A stretch of 64,000 bases of DNA, taken from Aquila chrysaetos chrysaetos (lineage: Eukaryota > Chordata > Aves > Accipitriformes > Accipitridae). Each line of letters starts with the position of its first letter. Position 1 is the stretch's first letter. Shown one piece after another: positions 35,860-46,690 of this stretch. A program made the translations under genes and the position numbers. The notes under the pieces are model-generated. The model searched no databases. It was not told where the DNA came from and was given only the letters and a program-made list of their open reading frames with translations. Location: positions 1,426,001 through 1,490,000 of the forward strand of contig NC_044019.1 in NCBI RefSeq assembly GCF_900496995.4. Reading direction: 5' to 3'.

Positions 35860-37125
35860 CGGCTGTTGGGCACGTTTCCTTTTCACCCACTTTAGCCATA
35901 AACTGTCTTTTTTTTTTGATAAAAAAGTTTTTTAAAATTAATACAAAAAAGAAAAATCACTGGGAAGAACGCGCAAGCCATTGTCGCGGGACCTTGCTTC
36001 ACGCTGTTTGATCCATGAGTCAAGAGGGTAATCGGAAAGGAGACACCTATCTTTCTTTCTTTCTTTTTTGGGGAGGGAGAATGGAGGGAGGGGAGTGACT
36101 TCCTCAGCAAAGCATATTTGGAATAAATTTTACCCTAGTGACTGTACATCAAACACAGGAACACGCTTGGGATGGCAAGGATCTGGCTCTGCAGTAAACT
36201 GCTCTGTGATCCAGAGAGGGTCTTCTGGAAGACCAGACCCTTCTGGTCTGTAATCAAGTGCCCTTGTTTCCCATTTTGAGTACTAGTTAAATAAATACAG
36301 CTGTTGTAATGGATGGTGTATTTGCTAACCAGCACAGGGGTCCTAGGCACTTAACGCAAACCCATACAGCAGCAGAGATCCATGATGGATTGAGAAATTT
36401 CCTTCCCAAACCATCAGACGCCCAAGTTCCAGTCTCACTGATGCCTATTTTTTCAGGCTGTGCTTTGAGGCAGTCTCTCTGATTCGCTCCGAATTCAGTG
36501 TGGTTGGATTTATAATCATAAAAAGTGGAACACTTTGCATAAGCACCTTCTTATATGAAGTAAATATTATTTTTAACCCTCCTTGCCCAGCACCATTAGG
36601 AATAAAAACATCCAAGCATTGGTATCTGGGAGGATGACAGATGACCTATTCCAAAGCCGCTGAGGGAAGCTGGGACCCCTGTGATGAACAACGATCCTCT
36701 CTTGTGGGCTAATTCATCTACTGGCAAGTCCAAGGGCTAGTTCTGTCCTGTCTGTTTCTTTGCAGCCCAAAGACTTGCTTGGCCTCATGAGCATCTTGTT
36801 CCTTGACAACACAAGGATGGCACTGCAAGCCCGGCTTACGGTGCTTCTAGCCTGGTTTGATAGAAGGTTTAGTTATGCTTTCTTGAAAGTGCCACTTATG
36901 GACAACTTGCTTTTACTGCCTCACTATTTTGGGATGTGTAAACTTTTGCATTGGTATCCCCCCTTTCCCTGGGGACCTTTTAATTAAGAAAAAATAGTGT
37001 TCGTTCTAACCTTCCATTCAGTCATTTTACAACGGTGCTATTATCTACTTAACAATGTTATGACAAGTCTAGTGCAATATATACCTGTAAAAGTGCACCA
37101 TTTCAGGTGCCAATCTGTGACTTAG

Positions 37126-37129
<4 letters not shown>

Positions 37130-37156
<27 letters not shown>
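37130..37156 (+). repeat. 27-nt poly(A) run within the COL8A2 3' UTR
   Basis: A single uninterrupted A tract. No AATAAA lies in the 10-30 nt before it, so it is more likely a genomic homopolymer than a true tail. It could cause internal priming in oligo-dT cDNA libraries. Confidence 0.9.
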
Positions 37157-37158
<2 letters not shown>

Positions 37159-38971
37159 ACATTTGTCTGTTGTTACCACTTTGTCTCACTAATGCTTGAA
37201 ATGTTACCGACCTGAATATGAGCTACAAGGTTCTGGGAAAGGTATGCGCGGATACTGACCACTTGGCTGCTCTGTCCTTTGCTAAAGGGAGCGACTGAAC
37301 CCTGTTGCTTTGCAGATTTTCTCATGGTAGAATAGTCATTGCCACTTGCACTTACAGTAAAGCGATTCTTCTCATCCCAGGCAAGTAGCACGCTGCTGAA
37401 GTTAATCCAGATGCGGTTACACTGCATGTCCCTCCGCAAAGGCACATCCCTGAGAAAACAGCAACAATTTGGTTACCAGCTGAGCAACTATTACCCTTAA
37501 ATTTTCCTAAAGCCTGTTCTGTGGCCAAAGAAAAGAAATGTAGCAAGAATGGGACTTGGGATTGTTCTCCAGGTGGACTGTTCAAGATATTTAAACAAAT
37601 TTTCTGTTTTGTTTGTTTGTTTGTATTTCTCCTTAAGCCTGTCCCATGTTTCCGCCTCTTGCCATCCAAGGGCTTCCTTTTAAGAGCACACCTATCCCTG
37701 AAATTAAGAAACACAAAAAGAAAACTTACAGTCAGAAGGCCAGTGCTTCAGCTACTGCCCTGCTGGGGCTGGCGCTGGCCTGTCGCCCTCCCCAGGATTT
37801 TATTCCACATAAAGCTGCAAGTTTCATGTAAAGATGAAACCTTCTCAAGCTGAAAGGCTGTCCCAGCGTCCGATCCCACTGGAGGTTTTTAACTCCTGAA
37901 GGCAGGGGGGTGCCCGGACCATTCGGGTTTTGATCGTAACAGGTTACTTCCCAGCAGGAACAGGAGCCATACAAAAAAGAGTCCCTAAAATTAAAAGTGG
38001 AAGCTCAGATGCTTGCTTTAAGCCCAGGCCTGGTAGGGGAGGGTGCTAGGATGGGGCCTGTGTCTCCTTTATTGAAGCGTCTTTCCTGTGGAGAACAGCA
38101 AGGAACTCGAGCTGGTGCCAGCAGCGGGGTCTGGCTCCCACCGCGCGGCACTGCCGGCGGCGCGTGCACACTACCTGCAGCAGGGCCCGGAGCTTCTCGC
38201 GCCCCAGCCACGCGCTGGGTTGGAAGCTCCATCCTGTTACTCAGCAAAGTGACTTATTTATACTGTGTCCTAACCTACATTCCATCTCTTTTTGTTCTGT
38301 TTTGTTTTATTCAAAACTTCTTGTTCTAGCTGGCAAAAAGCAATGACAAAAATACTCACTATAACCACACCGAGATAGTAACTCGTTCAGTGCTGTAGAT
38401 ATTGTTTTGCAATTTCACTTTCCCTTCATGTGCAGAGCATAAACCATAATCAACCTTCCGCAGCTATATAACCTGTTACACTTACACAGTAATTGCAAGG
38501 CAAAGATATTACACGCACATAGAGTTAGGCTAGAAAAAACGATGCACAGGATGAGGGAGGCTGTTCACTAAACCGGACACTGTCAGGAAGAATTTTTTTT
38601 CTGGAGTACTGAGTACGTGATATTCGCCAGCAGAAAGGATTATTTTCTGTCGTGTGTGTGAGCGCATGGGATTTTGGTTTCAATCACAATAATAAAAAAG
38701 GTTGGGTTGGATGAAGTATGTCTATTTTTAATTATGAAAACTGCATTACGATGTGCATTTTTATATACAAATTCTTACTATTTTTTTTAAATTTGCCTCT
38801 AGTATCTTCATTTCTAACCTAGTATATAGAGGTTTTTAGTTTTGTAAATACTTATTACATGCACTGTCTGTCATAGTAAAAGTTGGTTTAAAATGCACTC
38901 TTCTTGTGATCAGAAACTGGCCTTCTCTTCAGAACTAAAACTACAGTACTTGATTGTATTGACAAAACATC

Positions 38972-38977
38972 AATAAA
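38972..38977 (+). terminator. COL8A2: poly(A) signal AATAAA, likely distal end of COL8A2
   Basis: A canonical hexamer followed by CTTATTGTATAAAAGG and a GTGG/TGTGCC/TTTGTCC-rich stretch typical of downstream elements. The upstream 600 nt are AU-rich and UTR-like. Confidence 0.65.
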
Positions 38978-38990
38978 ACTTATTGTATAA

Positions 38991-40940
38991 AAGGTGGGCT
39001 CAGCTGTGCCTTTGTCCTGTTATTAATGGGCTTGCTCGGCCTTGCCTGTAAGACCATTCATACAGACCTCTTGCACTGTGTTTCCTTCTCAAATCCAGCT
39101 CACTTGTTCCCAGCAGATTTGCTTGCTAATTAATATTCTTATGTAAGAAGGTATTGCATGTTTCTTGTGATTAAGGAAAAGATTCCTGTCTCCGGAAGTT
39201 CATTTTTAAAAAAGGATGAAATCCAGACCTTTCCTGACTGGCTATTACTAATTTGAGGAATTTAAGTCAGAGTGTTGAGGATTCCCTTTCCCTTCTGTGT
39301 TTTTTCCTTGATACTTTTTTTTTTTTGCTACGTTACACAACCTTGTCTACTGCCAACCTCCACATCCTGAGCCACAAAAGCAGTCAGTGCAGCAGCCCAT
39401 AGAAGAAATGGTGAATCACCTGTAAGCAAATCACTTTCAGAGGCTAAAAGTACAAAGAATAAAGAGAAGAAGGTATGTTTTCCCATCTCATCTCTTACCT
39501 GGAAGAGGAGATGTTACTTGTTACAGGTGAAATGCTTCCAGAGAAGCCTGGTTGCCATGTGGGCAGACTCCTTCAAAAGCTGACGATGAAGAACAAGCGA
39601 TTCTCCTGCTGCAAGTCACAGGGGCACCCAGCACGCTCCCTGGTCTCTGCATGATCACTGCACGCTGGACTCCAGCAGCTGAACTCCTTCCACGCACTGC
39701 TCCTCACTGCAAACACAGCCTGCAAAGGAGAAGGGCCTCTCCAGTGAACCTCATGTGCGTGACCGACGCTTCTGACTCGCCCTGCTGTTAACAAGAACCA
39801 CTACTCCTGGGCTCTTAGAAACTTCAGCTGCCCCTTACTGCTCACCGGCAAGAGCAGCCACCTGAAAGTAGTTTTCACAGCAGATTTCCAGTGCTAAAAA
39901 CTCACCCCAAATGAAGCACAAGTCTTGGCTACACCAAAGATGTCCTAACCAGTGCCAAACAACTTCAATTCTGCTTTCTACAGAAAGATTTCAAGAACCC
40001 ATGATAAAGTAGTTTCAGGTTGAGTCTTAAAGTGAAGTATGGGGTAGGGAAAAATAGCCCAGAGGTTTTCATACGACTCCTCTTGTCATTTAGTATGGAA
40101 GCACAACTTCATGACTTGAATGAAAAGACAGGAGCAGTGGCTAATTAACAAAGATAGCTAAGTGGTTTTATTTCTTTCTGAGGAAGTCAGAGCAAAAGGC
40201 TTTAGTACACATTTAAATTCTGGCCTAAAATGAGCTATATTTTTTAAACAGGAGCTCTTCTGCTCTTCGTGAGTTCCGAACATTTAAAATTATAAAGCTG
40301 CTTTAAAAGGAAAATATCTTCTTTTAAATAATTCTGTGAATATGTTCACACCTCTGGCAGAATAATGTGAAAAACCTGACATTTTACATCTGCAGCATAA
40401 TACATAAATATACAATAGACCAAAATTCCACATATTCTCAGGACAAAAATTCATTTATACAAGGAAAACCCATTAAAGCATCACACAGAAGACTGGCACT
40501 TGAAGGAAGCAGACTACAGGAAAAACTGGAAGGACCCATCGCAGCCAGATTTTCCACATGTGCATGCAGCCTGACACACAAAACAACCATGTGCTGATAC
40601 TAACAGGGAGTGAGCTCTGTTTGAGCAGAATGGTCACTTCCCGGTGTCACAAGAAATACTAGAGAAATAATACAGAATTACATTGTCACATTCAAATTTA
40701 TAAACATTTCCATACGATGACTGCTCGCCTCTTTCTTTTTGTTTCCAAAATTAAACAGCTTTCAACCCTTTTTAGACATGCCATACCCAAGCTGTTACTC
40801 CCTCTTTGACCAGCTCCACTGGGCAAAAGTTTTAAAGGTGAAACTTTGGAACAACACAGCTTTGCTAGAATATTCTTGGCCACCAGTACCAGCTTCAAAT
40901 GCACAAATTCTTTTAAACTCTGATAAACTGTCCCCCAATT
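38991..40940. other. space between the convergent COL8A2 and ADPRS 3' ends
   Basis: AT-rich sequence without a recognised gene. A further minus-strand AATAAA (TTTATT on the plus strand near 40167) could extend the ADPRS 3' UTR into this interval, so the two genes may lie as close as about 1 kb. Confidence 0.5.
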
Positions 40941-40954
40941 AACCTACCTTTCCC

Positions 40955-40960
40955 TTTATT
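40955..40960 (-). terminator. ADPRS: candidate poly(A) signal of ADPRS
   Basis: Read on the minus strand this is AATAAA, about 1.1 kb downstream of the ADPRS stop, with T/G-containing sequence further downstream (towards lower coordinates). An alternative AATAAA lies near 40172-40167. The choice between them cannot be made from sequence alone. Confidence 0.4.
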
Positions 40961-42050
40961 TTCAGATCATTCTTACTGAGTACAGAGTTTTAAGGCTGTG
41001 AGAAGTTAACTCCTGCTTCCTACTGAAGTAATTTTTGTCACTGACTGCAGCAGAACCAGGAATTCAATCCTTGTGTAACACTAGGTTTCACAACTATCTC
41101 CACCCACAGATGTAAACAGCAACCTCACTTGGACTTCTGGACATAAACAGGACAGCATTATAAATGCAGGATGCACGGATTAGGAACAAAGGAGTAGCTA
41201 TGCAGCAACGTGAAAGCCAGCTACGCAAGGGAACACAAAATGCAATAGATCAGGACAGTGCCAGGCGGATTGCAGAGCAAAGGACACCAAAGGAGCAGTA
41301 ATTAGTTACACCCTCTTCCAGCAGTAACAATGAGCCAACTGGGATTCTGTCCGCATGCACCAAAGGCATTTCTCACAATGCCACTAGCAATGCAAAGAAA
41401 TCCCTTCTCCAATCTCTGGCACTTTTCATTCTGCTTTTAAGGAAGCAAACCTCCCTGGGAGGTCTACCCTTCAGCATCCTCACTCCACAACACAGGTGGT
41501 AACCTGTGCCACCACGCAGGACATCCTCCAGGCTCTCCAGGGATGTGCCTCTCTGATGACTCCCATCTACATCCCTTAGCTGGTCAGCTGAGTGTGAGCT
41601 GGTGTTTTAAGAGGGGTGTGGAGCCTATCAAAGCCACCATGGGACAGACCACTAACAACTGAAACAAACGAGTAGAGGAAAACAGCAAGAAGGTTAGTGG
41701 ATTCAGACACCCATCTAGTAATTGTAATGACAAAATGGCATAATGGTGGACAAAGCAAGAAGCAGAAATCTTATGAAAAACTAGACACTCCTGTACACTT
41801 CAGAGGAGATGCACCCACTGTCCAAGGCGCCACATGCAGCCACTTCCCAGCTGAAGCACAACCGAAGGGTATGTCCCCTCTCTTCCAAACCAGCTCGTGC
41901 TTCCAACTCTCAACTCACAGCAGCAGGCGACTTTCTCAGGTGGAGGCTCACTGGCATCTGCAGATGGCGTGGATCCACCACCAGATTTCTGACCAGAAAA
42001 GCAGAGGTGACCACCCGCTTCACCTTCTGAAAACAGGCTCCCCTTGGAGC

Positions 42051-45000
42051 TCAGAGCCGCTGGCAGTACAGTTCATACAAGCTATTTGCCAGCTTCTGTG
42101 TCTCTTGAAAAGCTTCACAGCTCTGCTCCCAACTTGGGGGTATCTGTTCCTCCCCATAATAAGCCCCTGCAATGGCTCCTGCCATGGTAGCAATGGTGTC
42201 TGTGTCTCCACCCAGAGAGATACAGTAGATGATGGTCCTCTGCAGGTTGCTGTAGTGATCAGGAATATCTGGGTCAGCTTCCATACAGCGCAAGAAGGAG
42301 TAAATTGCAGTAGGGACAGACCGCAAAGCAGCAATGCCATTGCCTGTTAACAAAACCAATCATCTTCAGTGCTGCAGAACACTTCTGTCTTCCCACAGAA
42401 GTACCTTTTCCCTTCTAACTGCAACTTCCTATTGCCAGTTACCTTCAATACCAGTGTCATTGATTTTATCATGACAAGGTGCAAAAGTCTGCACCTCAGA
42501 AATCTCCCTGCAGTTCCCTGGTACTACTCACATCCTGGAGACCAACTCCCAGCTACACCAGTACAGTTTGGTGATACACATTTACCCGTTCCCATCCAAC
42601 ATGAAGATCTGATAGCCATTAAGACAAGAGATTTTAGAATATTAAGAAATGTTATTCATGATAAGTTTTTCTTAGCAAAACATTTTTTTCCCCACCAATA
42701 CAGAGATGGAATCACTGGGTCAAGACTTGGAGAATTACTGACTGGTGAGCACAGGCAGCCTTTCCAGCACATTCTGTGCCTGACAGGCAGCAGAGGCCAA
42801 AGTGGCAATCGAGGGGAGGACACATCAAGCAGGCTTGCTGAGTTAGTGCTGCTTCCAGCTCTTTCTTAATACTTGTAGTAAGAAAGGTACTTACCTAATT
42901 CAAACAATACATCTGCTTTGGGAACACTGCTGAGCTCCAAAAATTCCTTTATTTTCTTTAGACGCCTTGAAAATGGTAAATCCTCAAATCCCAGTCTGGA
43001 AACAAAGAGTACAATGAAGAAGACAGAATGCAAAGAACCAGAATAAACTGTACACAGCAGAGTTAGTGCTCCTCACAGCCACTTACGCTCGGGCGTCAGT
43101 AAGAGACTTATCGTCTGCCTCTACATCTTCCATGTGGCTAATGAGCTGCTCCAGGAAGGTCTCCTTGCTGAGCTCTCCCTGCAGGGCGAGATGCACGGCC
43201 AGGGCCTGCAGGATGGCCCCGTTGTAGCCCAGGGAGTTGGCATGGGTTAACTCAGCACTCAGCTTCGCAAACTGCGAATGAAAACACATTTTGTGAGCAA
43301 ACCTACGTGAGAGATCACGGTGGGAGCCGCCTGACAGCAGGGGTTCCCAGAGCCGAGGCGCCCAAAGGAGCCAGGAATGGTACCTTCTTAACATCCTGGA
43401 CATCAGAATACACGAGTGAGATGCCTGCCACCCTCATGGCACCGCCATTGCCATAGGAGCCTTTCCCGTTAAACTGGGCTCTTGCTGGTTCAAACACATC
43501 ATTGCACTTGGGGCTCAGGAGCTTCTTGAAGACATTGACAACAGCCATCCCATAGCCCCTGTTGGGTTCCTTCTTGTACTCCTCAGCAAACCTGGCGTGG
43601 GCAAGAGAGCAGCAGTTATGCAGGTGAGAAAAAATACATGGGGTATTTGGTCTGTTACTGAAGTTTGTAAAGAGGTTGTATAAAGCCACCTGATAAAGTG
43701 AATTAATAACACATGGGTAATTCAGTGACAGTCAGGGTTCAAATGAGTCAGTTCTATAGGGAAAGAATCAGATTCCCAAAAATTGGTGTGAAAGGAGGAA
43801 AGGGTGTATAAACATCACCTTTCACAACCCACTTGTTTCCCTCTCAACTTTGCCTTGAAATAGGAGCAAACTGGAAACATTTCCGTGGGTCATAACCACA
43901 AAGAAAGTCTTTTGTTCAAGTTCAATGGAAGAGTTTTCTAAACAAATAAATGCTCTCCCTTAAGTGGAACCAAATGCTACCACGGCTGTGGATTCAAAAG
44001 GGAAATAGATCATAAACAAACTGAAGCTGACCTCGCTAATATTCACTAACTAAATTAAGGGAAGTACCAACATAAATAGCAACAAATAAACATGAAAGGA
44101 AATGCTTCTGAAATGTCTAAGCATTATCTTCCACAAAGGTGCATATACACACACTCGGCTGCAGTACAGCATGTCCCATCCTGCTTCATTTTAAAGCAGG
44201 CTCTGAACCCACGCTAAAGCTAACAGTACTGCACGTTCCAGGACAGTGCAAAACACACAATAAATTACATGATTAGCCATTGCTTTTCTGATTTTTTTTC
44301 CCCCACAAATTAACGACGACTTTGCCATAGCCCCTGTCCCCTTTCACAGAAAATTACAGTGACTGCTTAACGTTAAGAAGTTTTGCCTTCACTAGTAAAT
44401 GCCAACACCCTAGCCTCCAAAGCTGGCTGCAGTCCTTACCTCTTGGCCATATCCACTTCATCAAACTCTCGCTTGGCTAGCAGGGACTGCACCACCGACC
44501 TGCTCATGGCCGTGTCGTCAGTGTACGAAAGCGTTTCTAAAACAGAAGGCCAAAACATAATGTGACCGTCCAGGGACAAACTCTCCTCCTGTCCTGCTCC
44601 ACTGTCACCACTTCCCTACTCTCCAAGGCCTAATTATCTGTATGCATTACCAGAAGTTCCCCAGCACTGTGAGCTTGTCACTAGCCACAGTCATCAGAGT
44701 AAGACACAGAGCAAGAGAGATGCATCCACAGCAAGAATGAGACAGAATGCATTTCAAGATTAATAAGAGCCAAGAGGAAGTGTTTGATATCCAGAGGTGC
44801 ACACAGACAAGTAAGACAAGTCTCTTTCTCAAAGAGTCTACAGTGTACGCTGACAAGCAGAGAAGAGAAAGCGCAGTTTCGTTTCTGGACAAGGCTGCAA
44901 CAGAATCAAGTGCCTTTAAGATCCTGCTGGAAGGGTTTACAGGGCTTGCTGCACAGCTCAGAACCCCAACACAAATCCATCACCGTTTGCTAAGAGTTAA

Positions 45001-45766
45001 ATAACTCTTCTTGTGCTTGTCTTACGCTACTCCTTCTCTGTTTTTGGTACACCTGTCCCTTGCTGACACTCCCGCACTGCGATACCCCGGTTCCCAGCAC
45101 GCACCACACCCCCGGCTTCACTCGAACACAGCAAACCACAGGTTCCTCCACACCAGCCATGTGCACAAGGAACCAGGAACTGCCCTGGGGGGGGCCAGAA
45201 CCTGAGCACTGCTTCATCAAAGTCATCCTCGCCCCGCGGGGGGGGGGGGGGTGCGGGGGAAGCCAAACCCCACAGCACAGGGGCACACGCCACAGCGGGG
45301 GGCAGCCGTGGGTGTCCCAGGGGAGGTGTCCGTCGCTGAGGTGAGGGGCAGGACTGGGGGCACCCACGTTTCGGAGGGGCGGTGGGCCTGGGGGTGCGGT
45401 AGAGGCGAAGACAGGCACCCCAAAGCCCGATCCCGGGGGTGTTGGGGGCCGGGCCCGATTCTGTGGGTCCGGGGAAGGGGATGTGCTCCGGGGCCGACCC
45501 CCATCCCTCTCCCGGTGTTTCCGCCCACCTCTGCGGGCGCTGCCGGCCTGCTCCCCCTCCTCGGGCGGCCCGGACGTCGGTTCCAGGCCTCGGAGGAAAC
45601 GTAGTAAGTCGGAGAGCTTCACGACGCTCCTGCCTTCGAAAACGGCGCCCAAACAATCACCCAACAACGCCCCGGCCAAACAGCCCCGGAACCGGGCGGG
45701 TCCCGGCCGAGGCCGCGCAGCCGCCGCCCGCCCCGTCCCTGAACCCGAACCCGCCGCCGCCGCCAT
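42051..45766 (-). CDS. ADPRS: ADP-ribosylserine hydrolase (ARH3)
   Basis: This enzyme hydrolyses O-linked serine ADP-ribose and poly(ADP-ribose) in nucleus, cytosol and mitochondria, reversing PARP1/HPF1 marks after DNA damage. Six coding exons (minus strand) are 45766-45529, 44536-44440, 43591-43384, 43271-43087, 42995-42895 and 42343-42051. They total 1122 nt with consistent phases, giving 373 residues against 363 in human. The ADP-ribosylglycohydrolase fold is intact: Glu44 (human Glu41), Thr85-Asp86-Asp87 in YTDDTAM, and Asp323-Thr-Asp325-Thr326 in GGDTDTIA supply the two Mg2+-binding sites, and FNGKGSYGNGGAMR forms the substrate loop. The extra residues lie in the N-terminus and in the Gly/Pro/Glu-rich stretch around 63-79. 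The first donor is weak (G|GTGGGC). The start is the first ATG, in an Ala/Gly-rich leader as in mammals. Confidence 0.97.
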
Positions 45767-46130
45767 TTTCGCCGCCGCCGCCGCCGCTCTCCTCCGGGCC
45801 GCCAGGGGGCGGTGTCCGCGGCAAAGCCGCGGACACCGCCCCCTGGCGGCCCGGAGGAGAGCGGCGGCGGCGCAGGGCGGGAAAAAGGTGCTGGGAGGCC
45901 GCTGCCTTATTTCCCTACTTCCCGGAAGGGAAACTGTCGATTTTTTCCCCTCAATTTCTTATTTAATCCGAGAGCCAGGAGCCGGGGCGGTTACCGAACA
46001 TCATCCCCCAACCTCAGGGAAGAAGAGCAGGCCAAGTTCTGGTCTCGTCGTACGAGCAACAATCCGGCTTGTGAGGAGATCTCCCCCCCCCCCGGGGAGA
46101 ACGTGCAGTACTGGGAGCGTGCCCGGAATA
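45200..46130 (-). promoter_or_regulatory. ADPRS: CpG island spanning ADPRS exon 1 and promoter
   Basis: High CpG density covers exon 1 and several hundred bases upstream (higher coordinates), with GGGCGG/CCGCCC boxes and the large palindrome. No TATA box is evident. This is the usual architecture of a housekeeping promoter. The transcription start is not visible from sequence. Confidence 0.7.
45776..45872. repeat. perfect 47-bp inverted repeat with AAA loop at the ADPRS 5' end
   Basis: The left arm 45776-45822 and right arm 45826-45872 pair without a mismatch and are separated by three A (45823-45825). Each arm contains GCCGCCAGGGGGCGGTG, close to the CTCF core consensus, so the two motifs face each other. 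The proximal arm begins nine bases upstream of the ADPRS start codon. Such a long perfect GC palindrome is rare and unstable. It may be genuine or a fold-back sequencing or assembly artefact. Confidence 0.95.
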
Positions 46131-46488
46131 AAAACAATAACCTGACGGCAGAATGCAAGCGCTGCAATTTAATATTAACAAGTCCCGTCGCCACAAAGAG
46201 CCAGAAGGGACTCCAGCTCTCGCTTTTGTAGCTGCCTTAGCTCTGTGCCGCCAGCAGGCAAGGGGAAATCCCAACCCAAACTTTACTTTAATCATTAAAG
46301 CGAGCAGATTTGAGTATTACCCCCCCCCCCCCGAGCAGATCTGGCCTGCAGCCACCATTACACAGTTCCTTTTCAGAGCGCTGCCTTGCACTTTAAAGGA
46401 CTTAAAACACCAAAGAGCCCAGACGGATTCAATCACCACGAAACGCTTCCAACTCTGTCGGATGACAACTGCTCTTGGGGACAGACTC

Positions 46489-46494
46489 TTTATT
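46489..46494 (-). terminator. TEKT2: candidate poly(A) signal of TEKT2
   Basis: AATAAA on the minus strand about 200 nt after the TEKT2 stop codon, giving a short 3' UTR. Only about 360 bp separate it from the upper end of the ADPRS CpG island. Confidence 0.6.
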
Positions 46495-46690
46495 GTTCAT
46501 AATGCTCCTTGGAGTGCAAGAGGCTATAAACATCATAGAAGGGGGACAGACAGTTATATAACAGACAAGGAGGAGGGAGGAGAATTCCATTATCCTAACT
46601 CAACACAGATGTCCGCTTTCCTTGCTAAGGAACTGAGTCACTAGTAGCTTTCTCCTCAGCGCGGTTTGTTGCACAACACTCCCCGGCGCA

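Larger units (their letters stand above)
35860..38990 (+). other. COL8A2: COL8A2 3' untranslated region
   Basis: AT-rich sequence follows the COL8A2 stop codon without another recognisable plus-strand gene. Possible proximal poly(A) signals AATAAA occur at 36122-36127 and 36290-36295. The strongest end is AATAAA at 38972-38977, followed within 40 nt by a T/G-rich stretch. The whole 3.1 kb as one UTR is inference. The UTR contains a 27-nt A run, a GC-rich patch (38090-38225) and antisense splice-like signals discussed under findings. Confidence 0.6.
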
